Part shown: in pieces, positions 47,561 through 58,600 of the stretch | How the letters are laid out: each line of letters opens with the position of its first letter | Position numbering within the stretch: the first letter of the stretch is position 1 | Origin: Siphonodentalium dalli | Lineage: Eukaryota > Mollusca > Scaphopoda > Gadilida > Siphonodentaliidae | DNA: 64,000 nucleotides | Reading direction: 5' to 3' | Assembly: GCA_032622095.1 (NCBI GenBank) | Contig: CP136064.1 | Span: 145,285,954 to 145,349,953 of the forward strand | Notes under the pieces: model-generated | Database searches by the model: none | Told to the model about the DNA's origin: nothing | What the model saw: the letters and a program-made list of their open reading frames with translations, nothing else | Program-made: the position numbers and the translations under genes

Positions 47561-48444
47561 CGCTGCTTTTGACTTCCTCCCGGGCGCCAAAAACTCACCG
47601 CACGTATCGCACCGCCATACGGGCTTATCTCGATTTCGCACACCAGCATCGCTTGGCCGTTTCCTGGCCGCTCCCGGAACACGCTATCGTCGGGTTTATC
47701 GCGGGGCTTCATCGCTCCCAGCATTCTGCTTCAACCATTTCCACCTACCTGGCTGCCATCGGTCGGCAGCATCGAGTCCGGGGAATGCGAGATCCCACTT
47801 CGACTTACCTCATTCGCCAACTATTGACCGGGGTCCGTCGCTTGACGCCTTCATCATCTCGTCCTGCTCCAGTGACAATACCTTTGCTGCGCACCTTGCT
47901 CCGCGTGCTTCCTCGCATATGCTCGTCGCCCCATGAGGTCGCTTTGTTTACGTCTGCCTTTACGATGGCCTTTTTTGGACTGTTCCGCGTGGGAGAACTG
48001 GCCGCTGTGTCCAAGACCGACTTTGGACATGCTATATTTCTTCGCGATGTCTCGTTGTGCGGCTCCGCCATTGACGTTTGGCTCCGGCATTCTAAAACGA
48101 ACCAATGTGGTCCTCCCGCTCATATTCGCATTCCGTGCCTGCCGACTGATCCACATATCTGCCCGCTGCGCGCGGCCACCACATTTCTTGCCATTCGCGG
48201 CTCCCGGTCGGGACTGTTCCTTTCTCACCAGGCTCAGACCCCGCTCACAGTCGCGCAGTTTCGGGCCGTGCTCCATCAGGCTTTGCGTACGTCCGGCTCT
48301 CGACAATATATCACGCCGCATTCATTTCGTTCGGGTGGTGCTACCTATCTGGCGGATCTGGGCACCCCTTACCATGCCATCCAACACCGGGGTCGTTGGC
48401 GGTCTGATGTTTGTCGTCGATACATCCACTCAACATCTGCTTAG
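47455..48444 (+). CDS. Tyrosine recombinase
   Basis: The frame is open from 47,455 to the TAG at 48,442-48,444. No ATG precedes the conserved region, so translation needs a -1 shift from the RNase H frame or a spliced/non-AUG start. Counting residue 1 at 47,533, an N-terminal core-binding domain (about 15-105, 'THRTYRTAIRAYLDF', 'STISTYLAAI') precedes the catalytic domain. Catalytic residues: R152 in GLFRVGEL, K188 in RHSKTN, H263 and R266 in HSFR, W289 in RGRW (Trp replacing the second His, as in many family members) and nucleophile Y297 in CRRYI (codon 48,421-48,423). The set is complete, so the enzyme looks functional. It would insert a circular DNA copy by strand exchange, explaining the lack of a long target duplication. 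It overlaps the start of the hydrolase frame by about 38 bp. Confidence 0.9.
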   Translation, partial: QPLSFPDETFPSTGAVRRPNANTISQVPVDLRRHVTLLLTSSRAPKTHRTYRTAIRAYLDFAHQHRLAVSWPLPEHAIVGFIAGLHRSQHSASTISTYLAAIGRQHRVRGMRDPTSTYLIRQLLTGVRRLTPSSSRPAPVTIPLLRTLLRVLPRICSSPHEVALFTSAFTMAFFGLFRVGELAAVSKTDFGHAIFLRDVSLCGSAIDVWLRHSKTNQCGPPAHIRIPCLPTDPHICPLRAATTFLAIRGSRSGLFLSHQAQTPLTVAQFRAVLHQALRTSGSRQYITPHSFRSGGATYLADLGTPYHAIQHRGRWRSDVCRRYIHSTSA

Positions 48445-49060
48445 TCTCGTTTCAGTTGCCATTATCTGGGTCTTGGGTTCGTCCCACGTCTACTGGGCTC
48501 ACCAGCGTGCTGTGCGGCGTCCTGTTGGCCAACATCTCCAGCTGTCCAGCCGCGGCGCTTCTGTTAGATGGATCGGCACTCGTGGGATGCTCTGGGGCGA
48601 TTTCCACGCCACGTTCGACCGAGAGCTCGCCGCTTGTCCGCAGTCTCGGCATCCTACCCACATCCTCATCCAGCTTGGCTCTAACGACATCACAGCCGGT
48701 GGGTACCGTGACTTGCGTGCCAGTGTTAAGCGGGAACTTTCTTATGTGCAGGATACTTTGCCTGACTGCACCCTTATTTGGTCACATGTGTTCCCGCGCC
48801 GCTATTGGAACAACGCCCATCGCCCATCGAGTATTGGTGCTCGCCAGCGCCGGGACTTTAACCAACGCATGTTGGGCTTCGTCTTGCATCACGGGGGTCG
48901 TGGCATCAAGCACCCAGACATTTGCGCTTCTGATAAGGGCATGTTTCGTTCAGATGGGATCCATCTCTCCCCCGTCGGCAACGATATCTATCTGAATAGT
49001 CTCCAGGGCGCCTTGGAGACCTTCCTGGCATCTGACACTATGGTTTTCCCGGTGGTTTAA
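48407..49060 (+). CDS. SGNH-type hydrolase domain protein
   Basis: 217 residues from ATG 48,407; the frame is open further upstream and an alternative ATG lies at 48,374. SGNH/GDSL hydrolase blocks are visible: block I WVLGSSHVYWA with likely nucleophile Ser26, block III HILIQLGSNDI (G91-x-N93-D94), and block V SDGIHLSP (D183-x-x-H186). Together they give the Ser-Asp-His triad and the oxyanion Gly and Asn. The usual block II Gly is less clear. The length fits the family's ~200-residue fold. SGNH enzymes cleave esters of lipids, sugars or proteins; no substrate can be inferred here. From memory, some Ngaro-type elements carry such an extra gene. It starts within the last bases of the recombinase gene, in the +1 frame. 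The first 20 residues are hydrophobic but overlap block I, so a signal peptide is unlikely. The frame is intact. Confidence 0.85.
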   Translation: MFVVDTSTQHLLSLVSVAIIWVLGSSHVYWAHQRAVRRPVGQHLQLSSRGASVRWIGTRGMLWGDFHATFDRELAACPQSRHPTHILIQLGSNDITAGGYRDLRASVKRELSYVQDTLPDCTLIWSHVFPRRYWNNAHRPSSIGARQRRDFNQRMLGFVLHHGGRGIKHPDICASDKGMFRSDGIHLSPVGNDIYLNSLQGALETFLASDTMVFPVV

Positions 49061-49692
49061 CTGTTTCATTGATGTATTTGGGCATGGAGCTCCTGGTTTG
49101 GGGGAGTGCTGCGCACTCTATGGCGGTCCTGCAGATGGTGGTAGTGGTAGTGTCGCCATAGCGTTATAACCTGTCTGGTAACTTTGATGGGTGGCTTATC
49201 AATAGTAGCTTAGTATGTTTATGACTGCGCAGTCATCTTATGCTTATTTGAGAGTGCTCTCGATCTGTAGCCTGAGTGTAATATTCCAGGCCTGTGCTTA
49301 GCCATAGGGAGTTGGGCTGTCCAGTGGTCTCTACTGCCATTCCTTCGTCGCACTCGTTGGGCTTCTCCCTGGTGGCCGTGTGTGCTTATTGCTTAGGGCG
49401 CCTCATAGCAATTCTTGGGCGCCGGCTCCGAATCGCACCTTAGCTCGTCGGGCCATGCTCATGCCTGCGCTGTACAGCAGTATTTCTTCAGCGTTCTCTG
49501 CTTCGGCTTCTCGTCAGAGCGAAGGCTCTGCTTAATTGGTTTTCCATGCGTATGGGCTATCTGCAGGACAAGCTTATAATTTCATTAAAGCTGAGATCAT
49601 AACCCACTCATGTGTTGTCATTTAAATATTCCATGCAGTAGTGGCAGGGCTGTCACTGGTGGGGGTAGTGTCTCTTGGATCTGAGTGATCAC
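49061..49692 (+). other. 3' region of the retrotransposon, rich in small palindromes
   Basis: No coding. Several exact inverted repeats occur in about 450 bp: GAGTGC/GCACTC (49,104-49,118), CTATGGCG/CGCCATAG (49,118-49,125 and 49,154-49,161), the 16-bp perfect palindrome ATGACTGCGCAGTCAT (49,221-49,236), GAGAG/CTCTC (49,250-49,261), GCTGTACAGC (49,469-49,478) and CAGAGC/GCTCTG (49,515-49,530). An ATTAAA-type polyadenylation hexamer lies at about 49,583. This end may hold recombinase sites and the element's terminal repeats. Confidence 0.55.
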
Positions 49693-52600
49693 ATAATGAC
49701 AAAATTTTGGACATATTTAAAGAAGAAACCCATGGATTCGCCTGTAGATAGTAAAGAAAGTGATAAATCTGGGAATTTTGCATGGACATCCGGTACCATT
49801 AGGGGGTCAGGGGGTCTAAAGCCCCTCTCCCACAATTTTGAGGAGTGTTAGCCCCCCCCCATTGGGAAACGTTGACAGTTGACCCAATTAAGCTTTCCGA
49901 CAACATGTAGTCTTAACGGGGACCGTAGCCCCACCCCAAGTGGGGGGGGGGGGGGGGGGTGATGGCATCACCACAAGAGTTACTGTCGTGCAAAATTGTC
50001 ATGGCAGGTTTGCTAAACAGACAGTATGCCCTGCCATCTGGTAAAATTTCATGTCTGATGCTGTGTCTGATGTTGAATCATTATGTTTAGATATTTAAAT
50101 TGACTTATGGTTGCTTTATATTGCTATTAAAGTATTTTTTATTTTAATCTTCTGTTAATTTTGGTAAATGTTTATTATAAATTGCCAAATTCTGCATGAA
50201 AAGTGTTTAAAATTTGACAATATATCGCTCTCAAAGTGTATATTAACATTTCCTCTTCAATGTAGTAATATTATGGTATATCAGGGCATACTTCAGTTAT
50301 ACGAGATGCATCAGCTAGTAAAATTGAAAAAAAAATCTTAATTTTTTGGCTTTATTTTGAGGATTGACACTAATTTTCAGGATGCCTCATATTGGAAAAA
50401 TAAACCACTACTGCTCGATATAATCCATTTTTGATTTCAGTAGGGTTTATATTTTGATAAAATACTATAAGAAACGCCGTGTTTCACACATGTACATATA
50501 TATAAGGAAAATTTGAATTTTACGAAAATTCACGTCTCGCCATGATAAGTTGTTAATTCCATATTTTCTTATTTGCAAATGATAATGACCACATTTTGGA
50601 CATATTTAAAGAAGAAACCCATGGATTCGCCTGTAGATAGTAAAGAAAGTGATACATCTGGGAATTTTGCATGGACATCTGGTACCATTAGGGGGTCATG
50701 GGGTCTAAAGCCCCTCTCCCACAATTTTGAGGAGTGTTAGCCTCCCCCCCCCCCCCATTGGGAAAAGGTGACAGTTGACCCAATTAAGCTTTTCCTACAC
50801 CCTGTAGTCTTAACGGGGACCGTAGCCCCACCCCAAGTCGGGGGGGGGGGGGGGGTGATGTCATCACCACAAGAGTTACTGTCGTGCAAAATTGTCATGG
50901 CAGGTTTGTTACACAGACAGTATGCCCTGCCATCTGGTAAAATTTCATGTCTGATGCTGTGTCTGATGTTGTATCATTATGTTTAGATATTTAAATTGAC
51001 TTATGGTTGCTTTATATTGCTATTAAAGTATTTTTTATTTTAATCTTCTGTTAATTTTGGTAAATGTTTATTATAAATTGCCAAATTCTGCATGAAAAGT
51101 GTTTAAAATTTGACAATATATCGCTCTCAAAGTGTATATTAACATTTCCTCTTCAATTTAGTAATATTATGGTATATCAGGGCATACTTCAGTTTATATA
51201 TACGAGATGCATCAGCTAGTAAAATTGAAAAAAAACACTTAATTTTTGGCTTTATTTTGAGGATTGACACTAATTTTCAGGATGCCTCACATTGGAAAAA
51301 TAAACCACTACTGCTCGATATAATACATTTTTGATTTCAGTAAGGTCTATATTTTGATAAAATACTATAAGAAACGCCGTGTTTCACACATGTACATATA
51401 TATAAGGAAAATTTGAATTTTACGAAAATTCACGTCTCGCCATGATAAGTTGTTAATTCCATATTTTCTTATTTTCAAATGATAATGACCACATTTTGGA
51501 CATATTTAAAGAAGAAACCCATGGATTCGCCTGTAGATAGTAAAGAAAGTGATAAATCTGGGAATTTTGCATGGACATCCGTTACCATTAGGGGGTCAGG
51601 GGGTCTAAAGCCCCTCTCCCACAATTTTGAGGAGTGTTAGGCCCCCCCCATTGGGAAAAGGTGACAGTTGACCCAAATAAGCTTTTCCGACACCTTGTAG
51701 TCTTAACGGGGACCGTAGCCCCACCCCAAGTCGGGGGGGGGGGGGTGATGGCATCACCACAAGAGTTACTGTCGTGCAAAATTGTCATGGCAGGTTTGTT
51801 TAAACAGACAGTATGCCCTGCCATCTGGTAAAATTTCATGTCTGATGCTGTGTCTGATGTTGTATCATTATGTTTAGATATTTAAATTGACTTATGGTTG
51901 CTTTATATTGCTATTAAAGTATTTTTTATTTTAATCTTCTGTTAATTTTGGTAAATGTTTATTATAAATTGCCAAATTCTGCATGAAAAGTGTTTAAAAT
52001 TTGACAATATATCGCTCTCAAAGTGTATATTAACATTTCCTCTTCAATGTAGTAATATTATGGTATATCAGGGCATACTTCAGTTATACGAGATGCATCA
52101 GCTAGTAAAATTGAAAAAAAACACTTAATTTTTTGGCTTTATTTTGAGGATTGACACTAATTTTCAGGATGCCTCACATTGGAAAAATAAACCACTACTG
52201 CTCGATATAATCCATTTTTGATTTCAGTAAGGTCTATATTTTGATAAAATACTATAAGAAACGCCGTGTTTCACACATGTACATATATATAAGGAAAATT
52301 TGAATTTTACGAAAATTCACGTCTCGCCATGATAAGTTGTTAATTCCATATTTTCTTATTTTCAAATGATAATGACCACATTTTGGACATATTTAAAGAA
52401 GAAACCCATGGATTCGCCTGTAGATAGTAAAGAAAGTGATAAATCTGGGAATTTTGCATGGACATCCGGTACCATTAGGGGGTCAGGGGGTATAAAGCCC
52501 CTCTCCCACAATTTTGAGGAGTGTTAGGCCCACCCGCCATTGGGAAAAGGTGACAGTTGACCCAAATAAGCTTTTCCGACACCTTGTAGTTTTAACGGGG

Positions 52601-55600
52601 ACCGTAGCCCCACCCCAAGTCGGTGGGGGGGGGGTGTGGGGGTGATGGCATCACCACAAGAGTTACTGTCGTGCAAAATTGTCATGGCAGGTTTGTTAAA
52701 CAGACAGTATGCCCTGCCATCTGGTAAAATTTCATGTCTGATGCTGTGTCTGATGTTGTATCATTATGTTTAGATATTTAAATTGACTTATGATTGCTTT
52801 ATATTGCTATTAAAGTATTTTTTATTTTAATCTTCTGTTAATTTTGGTAAATGTTTATTATAAATTGCCAAATTCTGCATGAAAAGTGTTTAAAATTTGA
52901 CAATATATCGCTCTCAAAGTGTATATTAACATTTCCTCTTCAATTTAGTAATATTATGGTATATCAGGGCATACTTCAGTTATACGAGATGCATCAGCTA
53001 GTAAAATTGAAAAAAAAATCTTAATTTTTTGGCTTTATTTTGAGGATTGACACTAATTTTCAGAATGCCTCATATTGGAAAAATAAACCACTACTGCTCG
53101 ATATAATCCATTTTTGATTTCAGTAGGGTCTATATTTTGATAAAATACTATAAGAAACGCCGTGTTTCACACATGTACATATATATAAGGAAAATTTGAA
53201 TTTTACGAAAATTCACGTCTCGCCATGATAAGTTGTTAATTCCATATTTTCTTATTTGCAAATGATAATGACCACATTTTGGACATATTTAAAGAAGAAA
53301 CCCATGGATTCGCCTGTAGATAGTAAAGAAAGTGATACATCTGGGAATTTTGCATGGACATCTGGTACCATTAGGGGGTCATGGGGTCTAAAGCCCCTCT
53401 CCCACAATTTTGAGGAGTGTTAGCCTCCCCCCCCCCATTGGGAAAAGGTCACAGTTGACCCAATTAAGCTTTTCCTACACCCTGTAGTCTTAACGGGGAC
53501 CGTAGCCCCACCCCAAGTCGGGGGGGGGGGGGGTGATGGCATCACCACAAGAGTTACTGTCGTGCAAAATTGTCATGGCAGGTTTGTTAGACAGACAGTA
53601 TGCCCTGCCATCTGGTAAAATTTCATGTCTGATGCTGTGTCTGATGTTGTATCATTATATTTAGATATTTAAATTGACTTATGGTTGCTTTATATTGCTA
53701 TTAAAGTATTTTTTATTTTAATCTTCTGTTAATTTTGGTAAATGTTTATTATAAATTGCCAAATTCTGCATGAAAAGTGTTTAAAATTTGACAATATATC
53801 GCTCTCAAAGTGTATATTAACATTTCCTCTTCAATTTAGTAATATTATGGTATATCAGGGCATACTTCAGTTTATATATACGAGATGCATCAGCTAGTAA
53901 AATTGAAAAAAAACACTTAATTTTTTGGCTTTATTTTGAGGATTGACACTAATTTTCAGGATGCCTCACATTGGAAAAATAAACCACTACTGCTCGATAT
54001 AATCCATTTTTGATTTCAGTAAGGTCTATATTTTGATAAAATACTATAAGAAACGCCGTGTTTCACACATGTACATATATATAAGGAAAATTTGAATTTT
54101 ACGAAAATTCACGTCTCGCCATGATAAGTTGTTAATTCCATATTTTCTTATTTTCAAATGATAATGACCACATTTTGGACATATTTAAAGAAGAAACCCA
54201 TGGATTCGCCTGTAGATAGTAAAGAAAGTGATAAATCTGGGAATTTTGCATGGACATCCGGTACCATTAGGGGGTCAGGGGGTCTAAAGCCCCTCTCCCA
54301 CAATTTTGAGGAGTGTTAGGCCCACCCCCCCCCCCCATTGGGAAAAGGTGACAGTTGACCCAAATAAGCTTTTCCGACACCTTGTAGTCTTAACGGGGAC
54401 CGTAGCCCCACCCCAAGTCGGTGGGGGGGGGTGTGGGGGTGATGGCATCACCACAAGAGTTACTGTCGTGCAAAATTGTCATGGCAGGTTTGTTAAACAG
54501 ACAGTATGCCCTGCCATCTGGTAAAATTTCATGTCTGATGCTGTGTCTGATGTTGAATCATTATGTTTAGATATTTAAATTGACTTATGGTTGCTTTATA
54601 TTGCTATTAAAGTATTTTTTATTTTAATCTTCTGTTAATTTTGGTAAATGTTTATTAAAAATTGCCAAATTCTGCATGAAAAGTGTTTAAAATTTGACAA
54701 TATATCGCTCTCAAAGTGCATATTAACATTTCCTCTTCAATTTAGTAATATTATGGTATATCAGGGCATACTTCAGTTTATATATACGAGATGCATCAGC
54801 TAGTAAAATTGAAAAAAAACAACTTAATTTTTTGGCTCTATTTTGAGGATTGACACTAATTTTCAGGATGCCTCATATTGGAAAAAATAAACCACTACTG
54901 CTCGATATAATCCATTTTTGATTTCAGTAGGGTCTATATTTTGATAAAATACTATAAGAAACGCCGTGTTTCACACATGTACATATATATAAGGAAAATT
55001 TGAATTTTACGAAAATTCACGTCTCGCCATGATAAGTTGTTAATTCCATATTTTCTTATTTTCAAATGATAATGACCACATTTTGGACATATTTAAAGAA
55101 GAAACCCATGGATTCGCCTGTAGATAGTAAAGAAAGTGATAAATCTGGGAATTTTGCATGGACATCCGGTACCATTAGGGGGTCAGGGGGTCTAAAGCCC
55201 CTCTCCCACAATTTTGATGAGTGTTAGCCCCCCCCCCATTGGGAAAAGGTGACAGTTGACCCAATTAAGCTTTTCCTACACCCTGTAGTCTTAACGGGGA
55301 CCGTAGCCCCACCCCAAGTCGGGGGGGGAAGATGGCATCACCACAAGAGTTACTGTCGTGCAAAATTGTCATGGCAGGTTTGTTAAACAGACAGTATGCC
55401 CTGCCATCTGGTAAAATTTCATGTCTGATGCTGTGTCTGATGTTGAATCATTATGTTTAGATATTTAAATTGACTTATGGTTGCTTTATATTGCTATTAA
55501 AGTATTTTTTATTTTAATCTTCTGTTAATTTTGGTAAATGTTTATTATAAATTGCCAAATTCTGCATGAAAAGTGTTTAAAATTTGACAATATATCGCTC

Positions 55601-58600
55601 TCAAAGTGTATATTAACATTTCCTCTTCAATTTAGTAATATTATGGTATATCAGGGCATACTTCAGTTATACGAGATGCATCAGCTAGTAAAATTGAAAA
55701 AAAATATCTTAATTTTTTGGCTTTATTTTGAGGATTGACACTAATTTTCAGGATGCCTCATATTGGAAAAATAAACCACTACTGCTCGATATAATCCATT
55801 TTTGATTTCAGTAAGGTCTATATTTTGATAAAATACTATAAGAAACGCCGTGTTTCACACATGTACATATATATAAGGAAAATTTGAATTTTACGAAAAT
55901 TCTCGTCTCGCCATGATAAGTTGTTAATTCCATATTTTCTTATTTTCAAATGATAATGACCAAATTTTGGACATATTTAAAGAAGAAACCCATGGATTCG
56001 CCTGTAGATAGTAAAGAAAGTGATAAATCTGGGAATTTTGCATGGACATCCGGTACCATTAGGGGGTCAGGGGGTCTAAAGCCCCTCTCCCACAATTTTG
56101 ATGAGTGTTAGCCCCCCCCCCCCCATTGGGAAAAGGTGACAGTTGACCCAATTAAGCTTTTCCTACACCCTGTAGTCTTAACGGGGACCGTAGCCCCACC
56201 CCAAGTCGGGGGGGGGGGGGTGATGGCATCACCACAAGAGTTACTGTCGTGCAAAATTGTCATGGCAGGTTTGTTAAACAGACAGTATGCCCTGCCATCT
56301 GGTAAAATTTCATGTCTGATGCTGTGTCTGGTGTTGTATCATTATGTTTAGATATTTAAATTGACTTATGGTTGCTTTATTTTGCTATTAAAGTATTTTT
56401 TATTTTAATCTTCTGTTAATTTTGGTAAATGTTTATTATAAATTGCCAAATTCTGCATGAAAAGTGTTTAAAATTTGACAATATATCGCTCTCAAAGTGT
56501 ATATTAACATTTCCTCTTCAATGTAGTAATATTATGGTATATCAGGGCATACTTCATTTATACGAGATGCATCAGCTAGTAAAATTGAAAAAGAAATTCT
56601 TAATTTTTTGGCTTTATTTTGAGGATTGACACTAATTTTCAGGATGCCTCATATTGGAAAAATAAACCACTACTGCTCGATATAATCCATTTTTGATTTC
56701 AGTAAGGTCTTTATTTTGATAAAATACTATAAGAAACGCCGTGTTTCACACATGTACATATATATAAGGAAAATTTGAATTTTACGAAAATTCACGTCTC
56801 GCCATGATAAGTTGTTAATTCCATATTTTCTTATTTTCAAATGATAATGACCACATTTTGGACATATTTAAAGAAGAAACCCATGGATTCGCCTGTAGAT
56901 AGTAAAGAAACTGATAAATATGGGAATTTTGCATGGACATCCGGTACCATTAGGGGGTCAGGGGGTCTAAAGCCCCTCTCCCACAATTTTGAGGAGTGTT
57001 AGGCCCCCCCATTGGGAAAAGGTGACAGTTGACCCAATTAAGCTTTTCCTACACCCTGTAGTCTTAACGGGGACCGTAGCCACACCCCAAGTCGGGGGGG
57101 GGGGGGCGATGGCATCACCACAAGAGTTACTGTCGTGCAAAATTGTCATGGCAGGTTTGTTAAACAGACAGTATGCCCTGCCATCTGGTAAAATTTCATG
57201 TCTGATGCTGTGTCTGATGTTGTATCATTATGTTTAGATATTTAAATTGACTTATGGTTGCTTTATATTGCTATTAAAGTATTTTTTATTTTAATCTTCT
57301 GTTAATTTTGGTAAATGTTTATTATAAATTGCCAAATTCTGCATGAAAAGTGTTTAAAATTTGACAATATATCGCTCTCAAAGTGTATATTAACATTTCC
57401 TCTTCAATGTAGTAATATTATGGTATATCAGGGCATACTTCAGTTATACGAGATGCATCAGCTAGTAAAATTGAAAAAGAAATTCTTAATTTTTTGGCTT
57501 TATTTTGAGGATTGACACTAATTTTCAGGATGCCTCATATTGGAAAAATAAACCACTACTGCTCGATATAATCCATTTTTGATTTCAGTAAGGTCTTTAT
57601 TTTGATAAAATACTATAAGAAACGCCGTGTTTCACACATGTACATATATATAAGGAAAATTTGAATTTTACGAAAATTCACGTCTCGCCATGATAAGTTG
57701 TTAATTCCATATTTTCTTATTTTCAAATGATAATGACCAAATTTTGGACATATTTAAAGAAGAAACCCATGGATTCGCCTGTAGATAGTAAAGAAAGTGA
57801 TAAATCTGGGAATTTTGCATGGACATCCGGTACCATTAGGGGGTCAGGGGGTCTAAAGCCCCTCTCCCACAATTTTGAGGAGTGTTAGCCCCCCCCCCAT
57901 TGGGAAACGGTGACAGTTGACCCAATTAAGCTTTCCGACAACCTGTAGTTTTAACGGGGACCGTAGCCCCACCCCAAATGGGGGGGGGGGGGGGTGATGG
58001 CATCACCACAAGAGTTACTGTCGTGCAAAATTGTCATGGCAGGTTTGTTAAACAGACAGTATACCCTGCCATCTGGTAAAATTTCATGTCTGATGCTGTG
58101 TCTGATGTTGAATCATTATGTTTAGATATTTAAATTGACTTATGGTTGCTTTATATTGCTATTAAAGTATTTTTTATTTTAATCTTCTGTTAATTTTGGT
58201 AAATGTTTATTATAAATTGCCAAATTCTGCATGAAAAGTGTTTAAAATTTGACAATATATCGCTCTCAAAGTGCATATTAACATTTCCTCTTCAATTTAG
58301 TAATATTATGGTATATCAGGGCATACTTCAGTTATACGAGATGCATCAGCTAGTAAAATTGAAAAAAAAAATCTTAATTTTGTGGCTTTATTTTGAGGAT
58401 TGACACTAATTTTCAGGATGCCTCATATTTGAAAAATAAACCACTACTGCTCGATATAATCCATTTTTGATTTCAGTAAGGTCTATATTTTGATAAAATA
58501 CTATAAGAAACGCCGTGTTTCACACATGTACACATATATAAGGAAAATTTGAATTTTACGAAAATTCTCGTCTCGCCATGATAAGTTGTTAATTCCATAT

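Larger units (their letters stand above)
44314..49692 (+). mobile_element. Tyrosine-recombinase retrotransposon, Ngaro/DIRS-like (~5.4 kb)
   Basis: A GC-richer block interrupts one satellite unit. The satellite stops after ATAATG (44,308-44,313) and resumes with ATAATG (49,693-49,698), giving a possible 6-bp target duplication. Plus-strand domains in order: RS-rich gag-like protein, reverse transcriptase, RNase H, tyrosine recombinase, SGNH hydrolase. A tyrosine recombinase in place of a DDE integrase defines the DIRS order. RNase H is followed directly by the recombinase with no methyltransferase, which favours Ngaro over DIRS1-type. I could not find the split direct repeats expected for Ngaro, so the ends may be incomplete or the repeats very short. 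The polymerase frame is shifted once (about 46,669). Flanking units are near-identical to others, so the insertion postdates array expansion. Confidence 0.9.
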
